Assembly: GCA_913047525.1 (NCBI GenBank)
Contig: CAJWUS010000088.1
Location: 1 to 5,298, forward strand
Direction: 5' to 3'
DNA length: 5,298 nt
Source: an uncultured Flavobacteriales bacterium
GTDB taxonomy: Bacteria; Bacteroidota; Bacteroidia; Flavobacteriales; BACL11
Shown here: positions 1-5,298 of the stretch, piece after piece
How positions within the stretch are numbered: the first letter of the stretch is position 1
Layout of the letters: each line of letters starts with the position of its first letter
The notes under the pieces: generated by a model
Seen by the model: the letters and a program-made list of their open reading frames with translations, nothing else
What the model was told of the DNA's origin: nothing
The model's database searches: none
Program-made: the position numbers and the translations under genes

Positions 1-2
1 CG

Positions 3-665
3 CATGGCGAACCACCAGAAACATACCATACTGCCATCAAAAATAATATTCAACTATTGGATGCCTCTTGTCCAGTTGTATTAAAATTACAACATAATAT
101 CAAAGAAGGCTATGAAGAGATTAATAAAATAGATGGGCAGATTATTATTTTCGGAAAAGAGGGCCATGCGGAGGTGCAAGGGCTTTTAGGTCAAACAGAT
201 GGGAAAGCAATAATTGTTGCCTGTGCTACTGATTTGGATAAAGTGGATTTTTCTTCTCCCATTTATATGTATTCTCAAACCACAAAAAGCCCAAAGGCTT
301 TTGCGGATTTGCAAGAGGAAATTAGAAAAAGAAAAGAAAAAGTAGAAAACTCAGAATTTGTAGAATTTATTGTAAATGATACACTTTGCAGGCAAGTATC
401 TGGTAGAGAGCAGCAACTTAAGGATTTTGCAAAAGAAAATGATGTAATTGTTTTTGTAAGTGGTAAAAAGAGCTCAAATGGTAAAATGCTTTTTCAATCA
501 TGCCTTAAAGAAAACCAAAATTCTTATTTTGTTTCAGAGGAAAAAGAAATAAAAGAAGAATGGTTCAATCCAAATTCTCAAGTAGGTATATGTGGAGCTA
601 CTTCAACTCCTAGATGGCTAATGGAAAATGTAGCTAAAAATATCCTACAACTAAAAGCAGTATAA
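3..665 (+). CDS. ispH: 4-hydroxy-3-methylbut-2-enyl diphosphate reductase (IspH/LytB), 5'-truncated
   Basis: IspH is the cytoplasmic [4Fe-4S] enzyme that reduces HMBPP to IPP and DMAPP, the last step of the MEP isoprenoid pathway. The frame is open from base 3 and gives 220 residues to the TAA at 663-665; roughly the first 75 residues, including the first cluster cysteine, lie outside. Visible family landmarks in order are HGEPPETY (3-26, substrate-binding His), DASCP (Cys at 69-71, second cluster ligand), GHAEVQG (162-182, with the His and the proton-relay Glu), DTLCRQ (Cys at 387-389, third ligand), SSNG (471-482, diphosphate-binding Ser/Asn) and GATSTP (594-611, Ser at 603-605). All catalytic positions expected in this part are present, so the gene looks functional. 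The TTG at 57 is an internal Leu codon, not a start. rpsA follows after 165 bp, with its own promoter; no terminator is visible after ispH. Confidence 0.96.
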   Translation, partial: HGEPPETYHTAIKNNIQLLDASCPVVLKLQHNIKEGYEEINKIDGQIIIFGKEGHAEVQGLLGQTDGKAIIVACATDLDKVDFSSPIYMYSQTTKSPKAFADLQEEIRKRKEKVENSEFVEFIVNDTLCRQVSGREQQLKDFAKENDVIVFVSGKKSSNGKMLFQSCLKENQNSYFVSEEKEIKEEWFNPNSQVGICGATSTPRWLMENVAKNILQLKAV

Positions 666-684
666 TTCTCCATAAAAAAATAGT

Positions 685-714
685 TTTGTTTTTACAAAAG
701 AAATTATATCTTTG
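685..714 (+). promoter_or_regulatory. Bacteroidota-type promoter for rpsA
   Basis: TTTG at 685-688 is followed after 18 bp by TATCTTTG at 707-714, an exact match to the TAnnTTTG -7 element recognised by the Bacteroidota primary sigma factor, with the usual -33 TTTG spacing. Transcription should begin a few bases after 714, near 718-722, giving an rpsA leader of about 110 nt. The location directly upstream of a ribosomal protein gene supports a strong housekeeping promoter. The element match is seen directly; the start site is inferred. Confidence 0.8.
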
Positions 715-736
715 CACGCCTTTTTTAATGTGGTAT

Positions 737-813
737 TAAGGGTTAAAAAGGTAGGAGAATAAAAACAACAACTCTCGTAAATCGGACACATGAAGCCCTT
801 ATCAGATTCGAGA
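737..813 (+). promoter_or_regulatory. Candidate structured leader RNA of rpsA (hairpin with possible pseudoknot)
   Basis: The rpsA leader can form a stem of 773-777 with 809-813 (TCTCG/CGAGA), continued after a two-base bulge by 780-783 with 805-808 (AATC/GATT), closing a 21-nt loop at 784-804. In that loop, 794-801 (AGCCCTTA) is complementary to 737-744 (TAAGGGTT), eight pairs with one G-U. These pairs cross the stem, so the fold would be a pseudoknot, or an alternative to the hairpin. An AGGAG at 753-757 lies between the elements, about 75 nt before the start codon and too far to act as an ordinary ribosome site. S1 synthesis is autoregulated through a folded leader in E. coli; a similar role here is inference. 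The pairing was found by eye without energy or covariation tests. Confidence 0.4.
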
Positions 814-830
814 TACAATAAATCACAAAA

Positions 831-3017
831 ATGGTAGCAACAAAGGCTAAAAAAACTACTGAAGAAATAGTAGAAAATGACACCAAAAAACAGGAACAAA
901 CAACTACTCCTGTAGAGGATTCAGAAATAACAGAAGTAAAAGAAGAAACTGAATCAGAAGAAAATTCAAAAACAGAAGAAACCACAATAGAAGAAGCTTC
1001 AGTAGAGGTAGAAAATGACACCAAAAAACAGGAACAAACAACTACTCCTGTAGAGGATTCAGAAATAACAGAAGTAAAAGAAGAAACGGAATCAGAAGAA
1101 AATTCAAAAACAGAAGAAACCGCAATAGAAGAAACTTCAGTAGAGAAAGAAGTTGAAACGGTTGAGGAGACAGAAACTGAAAGTTCGATTGAAGAAGTAA
1201 TTGAGACAGAGGTAAAAGATGTTGCGGAAGTAAAAGAGGAAAAACCAATTAAAGTAGTAGAAGAAGAATTTGATTGGGAGAAATTGGAGTCTTCTGATTA
1301 CAATGAAACCGAAAGAGAAGATTTAGAGAAAGAATATCTTCCAACCCTAAGCAAAGTTGAGGATAAAAAAGTTTTGGATGGAACGGTTGTAAGAATTACC
1401 GATAGAGAAGTAATTGTAGATATCAATTTTAAATCGGATGGTGTAATTGGGCGTACGGAATTTAGATACAATCCAGATTTAAAAGCAGGAGATACAGTTG
1501 AAGTTTTAATTGAAAAGCAAGAGGATAAAAATGGGCAATTAATCTTATCGCACAGAAGAGCAAGAGTACTTAGAGCTTGGGAAAAAGTAAATACAGCAGA
1601 AGATACTGGAGAAATCGTTGAAGGAACAATTAGGAGTAGAACAAAAGGAGGAATGATTGTTGAGGTTTTTGGAATTGAAGCATTTTTACCTGGCTCACAA
1701 ATTGATGTAAAACCAATCAGAGATTATGATGATTATGTAGGGAAGAAAATGGAATTTAAGGTGCTAAAAGTAAATGAAGCATTTAGAAATGTGGTAGTTT
1801 CACATAAAGCACTTATTGAAGCGGATATTGAAGAGCAGAAAAAAGAAATCATGTCAAAGTTGGAAAAAGGACAGGTTTTGGAAGGGCTCGTGAAAAATAC
1901 AACTTCTTATGGTGTATTTGTCGATTTAGGTGGAGTTGATGGTTTGATTCATATTACCGATTTATCTTGGGGTAGAATAGTTCATCCAGAAGAAATTGTA
2001 ACGCTTGATGAAAAAATAAATGTGGTTATCCTTGATTTTGATGAAGGTAAAAAACGAATTCAATTAGGACTTAAACAACTAAGTGAGCATCCTTGGAATT
2101 CTTTGGATGAAGACTTAAAAGTTGGAGATGTTATAAAAGGAAAGATTGTTGTAGTTGCTGATTATGGTGTATTTGTAGAAATTCAACCAGGAATTGAAGC
2201 CCTATTACATGTTTCTGAAATGTCATGGTCTACTCATCTTAGAAGTGCCAATGATTTCTTTAAAGTAGGAGATGAAGTGGATGCGCAAATTCTTACTCTA
2301 GATAAAGAAGAAAGAAAAATGTCCTTAGGAATTAAGCAAATGCAAGAAGATCCTTGGTCAGTAATTACCAAGAAATTCCCAGTTGATTCTAAGCATAATG
2401 TGAAGGTGATAAACTTTACAAACTTTGGAATCTTTGTAGAATTAGATGTAGGTATTGATGGTTTAGTTCATATTTCGGATTTGTCTTGGACTAAAAAGAT
2501 AAAGCATCCAGCAGAATTTACTTCAGTTGGTGAAATGTTAGATGTAGTTGTTCTAGAAATAGACATTGAAAACAGAAGAATCAGTTTAGGACACAAACAA
2601 TTAGAAGATAATCCTTGGGATACTTACGAAACGCTTTTTATTGAAGGAAACTCCTATAAAGGGAAAATTACCGAAATGTTTGATAAAGGCGCTTTAATTG
2701 CTTTAGAGCATGATGTTGAGGCATTTGCACCAAAACGCCATTTAGAAAAAGAAGGTGGATCAAGTGCTGGAGTTGGGGAAGAATTAGATTTTAAAGTGTT
2801 AGAATTTTCTAAAGAAAACAAGAAGATTCTTGTTTCTCACACAGATACCTTAAAACAGACAGAGAAAAAAGCAGAAAGATCTTCTGCTAAAAAAACAAAA
2901 AAGGCAGTAGATAAAATTCAGGAAACACAGCAAAAATCTACTCTTGGCGATTTAGATGTACTTTCGAGTTTAAAAGAGGATATTGATAAAAAAGAAAAAG
3001 ATAGTGATAGTGAATAA
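831..3017 (+). CDS. rpsA: Ribosomal protein S1 (bS1) with a long acidic N-terminal extension
   Basis: S1 binds the small ribosomal subunit and brings mRNA to it through RNA-binding OB-fold repeats. The 728-residue product carries six S1 repeats at roughly residues 179-248, 259-328, 345-417, 430-503, 514-590 and 604-680. Repeats 3-5 show the classic YGVFVDL/FGIFVEL strand, the HI[ST]DLSW or HVSEMSW motif and a closing LG.KQ.....PW. The tail (681-728) is Lys-rich, then contains STLGDLDVLSSLKED and an acidic end, as I recall from flavobacterial S1. Residues 1 to about 140 are low-complexity, rich in Glu, Thr, Ser and Lys, and include a 46-residue tandem duplication (residues 14-105). This makes the protein well longer than the 557 residues of E. 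coli S1. The ATG at 831 follows an A-rich stretch (cacaaaa) with no Shine-Dalgarno site, normal for this group; no later Met occurs before the first S1 domain. The gene has its own promoter and terminator and is probably monocistronic. Confidence 0.96.
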   Translation: MVATKAKKTTEEIVENDTKKQEQTTTPVEDSEITEVKEETESEENSKTEETTIEEASVEVENDTKKQEQTTTPVEDSEITEVKEETESEENSKTEETAIEETSVEKEVETVEETETESSIEEVIETEVKDVAEVKEEKPIKVVEEEFDWEKLESSDYNETEREDLEKEYLPTLSKVEDKKVLDGTVVRITDREVIVDINFKSDGVIGRTEFRYNPDLKAGDTVEVLIEKQEDKNGQLILSHRRARVLRAWEKVNTAEDTGEIVEGTIRSRTKGGMIVEVFGIEAFLPGSQIDVKPIRDYDDYVGKKMEFKVLKVNEAFRNVVVSHKALIEADIEEQKKEIMSKLEKGQVLEGLVKNTTSYGVFVDLGGVDGLIHITDLSWGRIVHPEEIVTLDEKINVVILDFDEGKKRIQLGLKQLSEHPWNSLDEDLKVGDVIKGKIVVVADYGVFVEIQPGIEALLHVSEMSWSTHLRSANDFFKVGDEVDAQILTLDKEERKMSLGIKQMQEDPWSVITKKFPVDSKHNVKVINFTNFGIFVELDVGIDGLVHISDLSWTKKIKHPAEFTSVGEMLDVVVLEIDIENRRISLGHKQLEDNPWDTYETLFIEGNSYKGKITEMFDKGALIALEHDVEAFAPKRHLEKEGGSSAGVGEELDFKVLEFSKENKKILVSHTDTLKQTEKKAERSSAKKTKKAVDKIQETQQKSTLGDLDVLSSLKEDIDKKEKDSDSE
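870..1145 (+). repeat. Two-copy 138-bp in-frame tandem repeat inside rpsA
   Basis: Copy 1 is 870-1007 and copy 2 is 1008-1145, directly abutting. Compared codon by codon, they differ at 3 of 138 bases: a silent ACT/ACG at unit codon 27, ACA/GCA (Thr to Ala) at codon 39, and GCT/ACT (Ala to Thr) at codon 43. The unit is exactly 46 codons, so the reading frame is kept and the encoded acidic segment is doubled. Such near-identity over codon wobble positions points to a recent duplication instead of selection for a protein repeat. Confidence 0.98.
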
Positions 3018-3020
3018 TTT

Positions 3021-3049
3021 AAAGCTCCAATTTTTTGGGGCTTTTTTTT
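3021..3049 (+). terminator. Rho-independent terminator of rpsA
   Basis: AAAGCTCCAA (3021-3030) pairs over ten positions with TTGGGGCTTT (3035-3044), with one G-U wobble and a TTTT loop, and the 3' arm runs into an uninterrupted T tract to 3049. It begins 4 bp after the rpsA stop codon. This is a textbook intrinsic terminator and separates rpsA from the pyrR cluster. Confidence 0.92.
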
Positions 3050-3062
3050 AATACTATATTTG
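3034..3062 (+). promoter_or_regulatory. Candidate promoter for pyrR-pyrB, overlapping the rpsA terminator
   Basis: TATATTTG at 3055-3062 is an exact TAnnTTTG match. A TTTG at 3034-3037, in the loop and 3' arm of the rpsA terminator, sits 17 bp upstream as a -33 element. The predicted start of transcription is near 3066-3070, only 3-7 nt before the pyrR ATG at 3073, so the mRNA would be almost leaderless. The terminator immediately upstream makes a separate promoter here necessary or at least likely. The T-rich surroundings make chance matches easier, so confidence is moderate. Confidence 0.6.
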
Positions 3063-3072
3063 CTAATAGAAA

Positions 3073-3621
3073 ATGAAACAGAAAAGGATAATAATCAATA
3101 AGACCAAATTCAATATTATAGTTGAACGGTTATCTCATCAGCTTATCGAGAATCATGATGATTTTAGGGAAACTGTTTTAATTGGCATTCAGCCAAGAGG
3201 TACTCATTTATGCAATAGAATCCACCAGAAACTATCTTCAATAATTTCTAATTCAATTATTAAAGTCGGAAATTTAGATATTACTTTTTTTCGAGATGAT
3301 TTTAGAAGAAGGCAGGAGCCTCTTGAGCCACAAGCAATTGATATTGACTTTTCTATTGAAGGGAAAAATGTTGTTTTGATTGATGATGTGCTCTATACAG
3401 GCAGATCAGTTAGGGCTGCTATGGATGCCCTTATGGCTTTTGGTAGGCCAAAATCTGTTGAACTAACGGTCTTTATTGATAGAAGGTTTAGTAGGCATTT
3501 GCCAATTCAACCAAATTATGTTGGACAAAAGGTAGATACTATTACCTCCGAGAAAGTGATTGTGGAGTGGGAAGAGATTAACGGAAATGATCAAGTTATT
3601 TTGTTAAATTCAGAGACATGA
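3073..3621 (+). CDS. pyrR: PyrR, bifunctional pyrimidine regulator / uracil phosphoribosyltransferase
   Basis: The 182-residue product has the type I phosphoribosyltransferase fold of PyrR, a family that senses UMP/UTP and, in Bacillus, binds pyr mRNA; many members also make UMP from uracil and PRPP. Visible markers are GIQPRG (residues 38-43), the PyrR signature DITFFRDDF (69-77), the PRPP-binding loop VVLIDDVLYTGRS (100-112) and IDRRFSRHLP (135-144). Length and N-terminus fit the family, so the ATG at 3073 is taken as the start. No Shine-Dalgarno site precedes it. The gene overlaps pyrB by 4 bp (ATGA, 3618-3621), which indicates translational coupling. The spacer from rpsA is only 55 bp and holds a terminator and a promoter, so there is no room for a Bacillus-style PyrR-binding attenuator ahead of pyrR, and none between pyrR and pyrB. 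How PyrR would regulate here is therefore unclear; it may act mainly as an enzyme or on distant transcripts. Confidence 0.95.
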   Translation: MKQKRIIINKTKFNIIVERLSHQLIENHDDFRETVLIGIQPRGTHLCNRIHQKLSSIISNSIIKVGNLDITFFRDDFRRRQEPLEPQAIDIDFSIEGKNVVLIDDVLYTGRSVRAAMDALMAFGRPKSVELTVFIDRRFSRHLPIQPNYVGQKVDTITSEKVIVEWEEINGNDQVILLNSET

Positions 3622-4556
3622 AAACACTATCGACAGAACATTTATTAGGGATTAAGTATTTAACAAAAGAGGATATATCCTTAATCTTTAAAACAGCAGA
3701 TAATTTCAAGAGAATTATTAATCAGCCGATAAAGAAAGTACCATCATTAAGAGATATAACTGTTGCTAATTTGTTTTTTGAGAACTCTACTAGAACTAAA
3801 TTATCATTTGAACTTGCTGAGAAAAGACTCTCAGCAGATATAATTAATTTTTCTTCTTCTGCTTCTTCAGCAAAAAAAGGAGAAACCTTAATTGACACAA
3901 TAAATAATATTATTGCCATGAAGGTAGATATGGTAGTGATACGACATCCAAATCCTGGCGCTTCCGTTTTCCTTTCTAGAAATATTGATGCAAAAATTAT
4001 CAATGCTGGAGATGGCACACATGAACATCCAACACAAGCTCTTTTAGATGCTTATTCAATAAGAAAAAAGTATGGAGAGGTAAAAGGTAAAAAAGTAGTG
4101 ATTATTGGAGATATTCTGCACTCAAGAGTGGCGCTATCAAATATTTATTGTTTACAGAAATTAGGAGCTAAAGTTTGTGTTTGTGGCCCTTCTACTTTAA
4201 TTCCAAAATACATAAATTCATTGGGAGTTAAACATATGAGTAATTTAAAAGAGGCCTTAAATTGGTGCGATATTGCCAATGTGCTTAGGATTCAGCTGGA
4301 AAGACAAGATGTAAAGTTCTTCCCCTCATTAAGAGAGTACGCCATGGTTTTCGGTATAAATAAGGATATATTAGAAGGGTTAAATAAAGAAATCACTATC
4401 ATGCATCCAGGACCAATTAATAGAGGAGTAGAATTAACCTCTGATGTGGCAGATTCTGGGCAATCTATTATTCTAGACCAAGTAGAAAATGGGGTCGCTA
4501 TACGCATGGCGGTTCTTTATTTGCTTGCTGGAAAAGTTAAGAAAAATGGGAAATAA
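3618..4556 (+). CDS. pyrB: Aspartate carbamoyltransferase catalytic subunit
   Basis: PyrB condenses carbamoyl phosphate with aspartate to N-carbamoylaspartate, the first committed step of de novo UMP synthesis. The 312-residue protein is of normal length for the catalytic chain. It shows the carbamoyl-phosphate loop FFENSTRT (STRT at residues 57-60), KGETLIDT, VIRHPNPGAS, the active-site GDGTHEHPTQ (131-140), GDILHSRVALSN, the aspartate-binding LRIQLERQ, and HPGPINRG (263-270). All key residues visible are intact. The spacing and motifs resemble the Bacillus-like catalytic chain that works as an unregulated trimer. No pyrI regulatory chain follows, which agrees with that, although a distant copy cannot be excluded. 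The start ATG overlaps the pyrR stop, and the 3' end overlaps the next small gene by 11 bp, so the three genes probably form one transcript. Confidence 0.97.
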   Translation: MKTLSTEHLLGIKYLTKEDISLIFKTADNFKRIINQPIKKVPSLRDITVANLFFENSTRTKLSFELAEKRLSADIINFSSSASSAKKGETLIDTINNIIAMKVDMVVIRHPNPGASVFLSRNIDAKIINAGDGTHEHPTQALLDAYSIRKKYGEVKGKKVVIIGDILHSRVALSNIYCLQKLGAKVCVCGPSTLIPKYINSLGVKHMSNLKEALNWCDIANVLRIQLERQDVKFFPSLREYAMVFGINKDILEGLNKEITIMHPGPINRGVELTSDVADSGQSIILDQVENGVAIRMAVLYLLAGKVKKNGK

Positions 4557-4854
4557 AATCATTAATGGACATACTTTGCTTTTTACTTTAAATGGAAACA
4601 ATTCTTTTGAGAATATTATAATTACAGAAGAAATCTTAAATTTTATAGCCGATCTTTCTGATGTTGATATTAATACCTTAAATACTATTAAGAATAATTT
4701 AACTAAGTTTGGCGCTTCTGTTTCTAAGAATAAAGGTACATTTGTAGTAGTAAGCAAATATTCATTTGACGATACACTGAGTATTGCTCCAACTTTGCAA
4801 GAAGCACAAGATTTCATAGAAATGGAAGAAATAGAAAGACAACTAGATTTCTAA
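4546..4854 (+). CDS. Small conserved-type protein of the pyrB-rnz neighbourhood, possibly STAS-like
   Basis: The product is 102 residues, acidic, without signal peptide or membrane segment, so presumably cytoplasmic. I chose the ATG at 4546, which overlaps the pyrB stop by 11 bp; an upstream in-frame ATG at 4489 would overlap pyrB by 68 bp and add 19 residues read from the conserved end of pyrB. The alternating strand/helix pattern and the ending (PTLQEAQDFIEMEEIERQLDF region, residues 82-102) resemble, from memory, a small flavobacterial protein usually found between pyrB and the ribonuclease Z gene rnz, whose ending is close to PTLQEAHDIIEMEEIER. The shape (a hydrophobic strand FVVVS, then a helix rich in EA) is reminiscent of STAS domains, but this is weak. 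Function is unknown. No rnz follows here: a secreted-protein gene starts 24 bp downstream. Coding status is well supported by overlap and strand; the family match is a recollection. Confidence 0.8.
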   Translation: MGNKIINGHTLLFTLNGNNSFENIIITEEILNFIADLSDVDINTLNTIKNNLTKFGASVSKNKGTFVVVSKYSFDDTLSIAPTLQEAQDFIEMEEIERQLDF

Positions 4855-4878
4855 GTATTAACCATAGAATTAAGAATT

Positions 4879-5298
4879 ATGAGAAAAATTGTACTTATTT
4901 TAACGCTAACTTTTAGCTGTATATTAGGTTTTGCACAATGTACGCCCAACTCCTTATATCAAGATTCGGTATATAATATTTGGCCAGACACTATTCAGAA
5001 TCTTCCACATGCTACTCAAGGGGTGAATTATTATACTCAAATTGATCTTAAAACACCAACAACTTTAATTGAAGCTGCATCTGGAGATTCTTCGATTACT
5101 ACAATAGATACATTAGGTAATTCTTATTATGTTGGAACTTGGCCAGTTGATAGTATGGTTATGGTGTCCACAATTGGTGCTCCTTCTGGAATTATTTTAG
5201 ATTGTAATACGCCTAATTGCACTTATGAAGGAGATGTTGTTGGATGTGCAAATGTGTATGGCACAACAAATGATCCTGTAGGGATTTATCCAATTACA
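4879..5298 (+). CDS. Secreted protein of unknown function, 3'-truncated by the window end
   Basis: The frame is open from the ATG at 4879 to the last base (140 codons, no stop). It begins with a clear Sec signal peptide: MRK, a hydrophobic core VLILTLTFSCILGF, then AQ with likely cleavage before Cys21. The residues before that Cys (GFAQ) do not form a proper lipobox, so a lipoprotein is unlikely. The mature part starts CTPNSLYQDSVYNIWPDT and is rich in Thr, Ser, Asp, Asn and Tyr, with a CNTPNCTYEG...GC cysteine pattern at residues 109, 114 and 123, followed by a turn ending VGIYPI. This resembles the Ig-like N-terminal region of Bacteroidota extracellular proteins that often carry a C-terminal type IX secretion sorting domain; that end is outside the window, so T9SS export is inference. 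No promoter match was found in the 24-bp gap, so it may be read through from pyrB or from a promoter I did not recognise. Confidence 0.85.
   Translation, partial: MRKIVLILTLTFSCILGFAQCTPNSLYQDSVYNIWPDTIQNLPHATQGVNYYTQIDLKTPTTLIEAASGDSSITTIDTLGNSYYVGTWPVDSMVMVSTIGAPSGIILDCNTPNCTYEGDVVGCANVYGTTNDPVGIYPIT

Noticed and set aside
666..700. Intrinsic terminator after ispH
   Set aside because: Only A/T runs that pair weakly with each other are present, with no GC-containing stem before a T tract.
728..739. Three-codon upstream frame (ATG TGG TAT TAA) near the predicted rpsA transcription start
   Set aside because: It is too short and too close to the inferred start site to distinguish from chance.
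651..899. Minus-strand open frame across the ispH-rpsA gap
   Set aside because: Its Phe/Ser/Cys-rich product is unlike a real protein, and it would run against the strong rpsA promoter and leader.
743..1248. Two minus-strand open frames opposite the start of rpsA (743-1024 and 1042-1248)
   Set aside because: They lie antisense to the low-complexity Glu/Lys/Thr codons of rpsA, which give few stops and Ser/Phe- or Leu-rich artefact proteins. The second also lies mostly over the repeat.
3722..4018. Minus-strand open frames inside pyrB and the small gene (3722-4018, 4292-4507, 4473-4817)
   Set aside because: They are fully antisense to a clearly conserved gene or its neighbour, and show no recognisable motif or start context.
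4489..4545. Upstream ATG at 4489 as the start of the small gene after pyrB
   Set aside because: It would need a 68-bp overlap with pyrB and the added residues mirror the pyrB frame. The ATG at 4546, with an 11-bp overlap and A-rich context, is more natural.
4844..4851. TAGATTTC as a -7 element for the secreted-protein gene
   Set aside because: It misses the final G of TAnnTTTG and has no TTTG about 17-21 bp upstream.
4930..4941. Lipoprotein signal in the secreted protein (Cys21)
   Set aside because: The residues before the Cys are GFAQ; Gln at -1 is not compatible with a lipobox, while FAQ is a common end of Bacteroidota signal peptides.

Overview
The window is about 5.3 kb of AT-rich DNA with every supported gene on the + strand. 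It most likely comes from a member of the Bacteroidota, probably Flavobacteriales. Three things point there: two promoters of the TTTG...TAnnTTTG type used by the Bacteroidota housekeeping sigma factor, starts preceded by A-rich sequence instead of Shine-Dalgarno sites, and proteins that resemble flavobacterial IspH, S1, PyrR and PyrB. The last gene, a secreted protein with a signal peptide ending FAQ, fits the same group. I cannot name the genus.

Layout. (1) 3-665: the 3' three quarters of ispH, the last enzyme of the MEP isoprenoid pathway; its 5' end lies outside the window. (2) 666-830: an intergenic region with a strong promoter and a leader of about 110 nt that can fold into a bulged hairpin whose loop can pair with upstream sequence. 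(3) 831-3017: rpsA, ribosomal protein S1 with six S1 (OB-fold) repeats. It carries a long Glu-rich N-terminal extension containing a nearly perfect 138-bp tandem duplication. It ends in a clear intrinsic terminator (3021-3049). (4) 3073-4854: a tight cluster of pyrR, pyrB and a small conserved-looking protein. The genes overlap by 4 and 11 bp, and a promoter whose upstream element lies inside the rpsA terminator reads into them. (5) 4879-5298: the start of a secreted protein gene, cut by the window end.

Functionally the window is mostly housekeeping: isoprenoid precursors, translation initiation, and the start of de novo pyrimidine synthesis with its regulator. I see no mobile element, CRISPR array, rRNA or tRNA, and no defence system. 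The less ordinary items are the candidate structured rpsA leader, the recent in-frame duplication in S1, the terminator/promoter overlap that leaves pyrR almost leaderless with no room for a classical PyrR attenuator, and the small protein after pyrB, which I associate with ribonuclease Z (rnz) but which is followed here by a secreted-protein gene.
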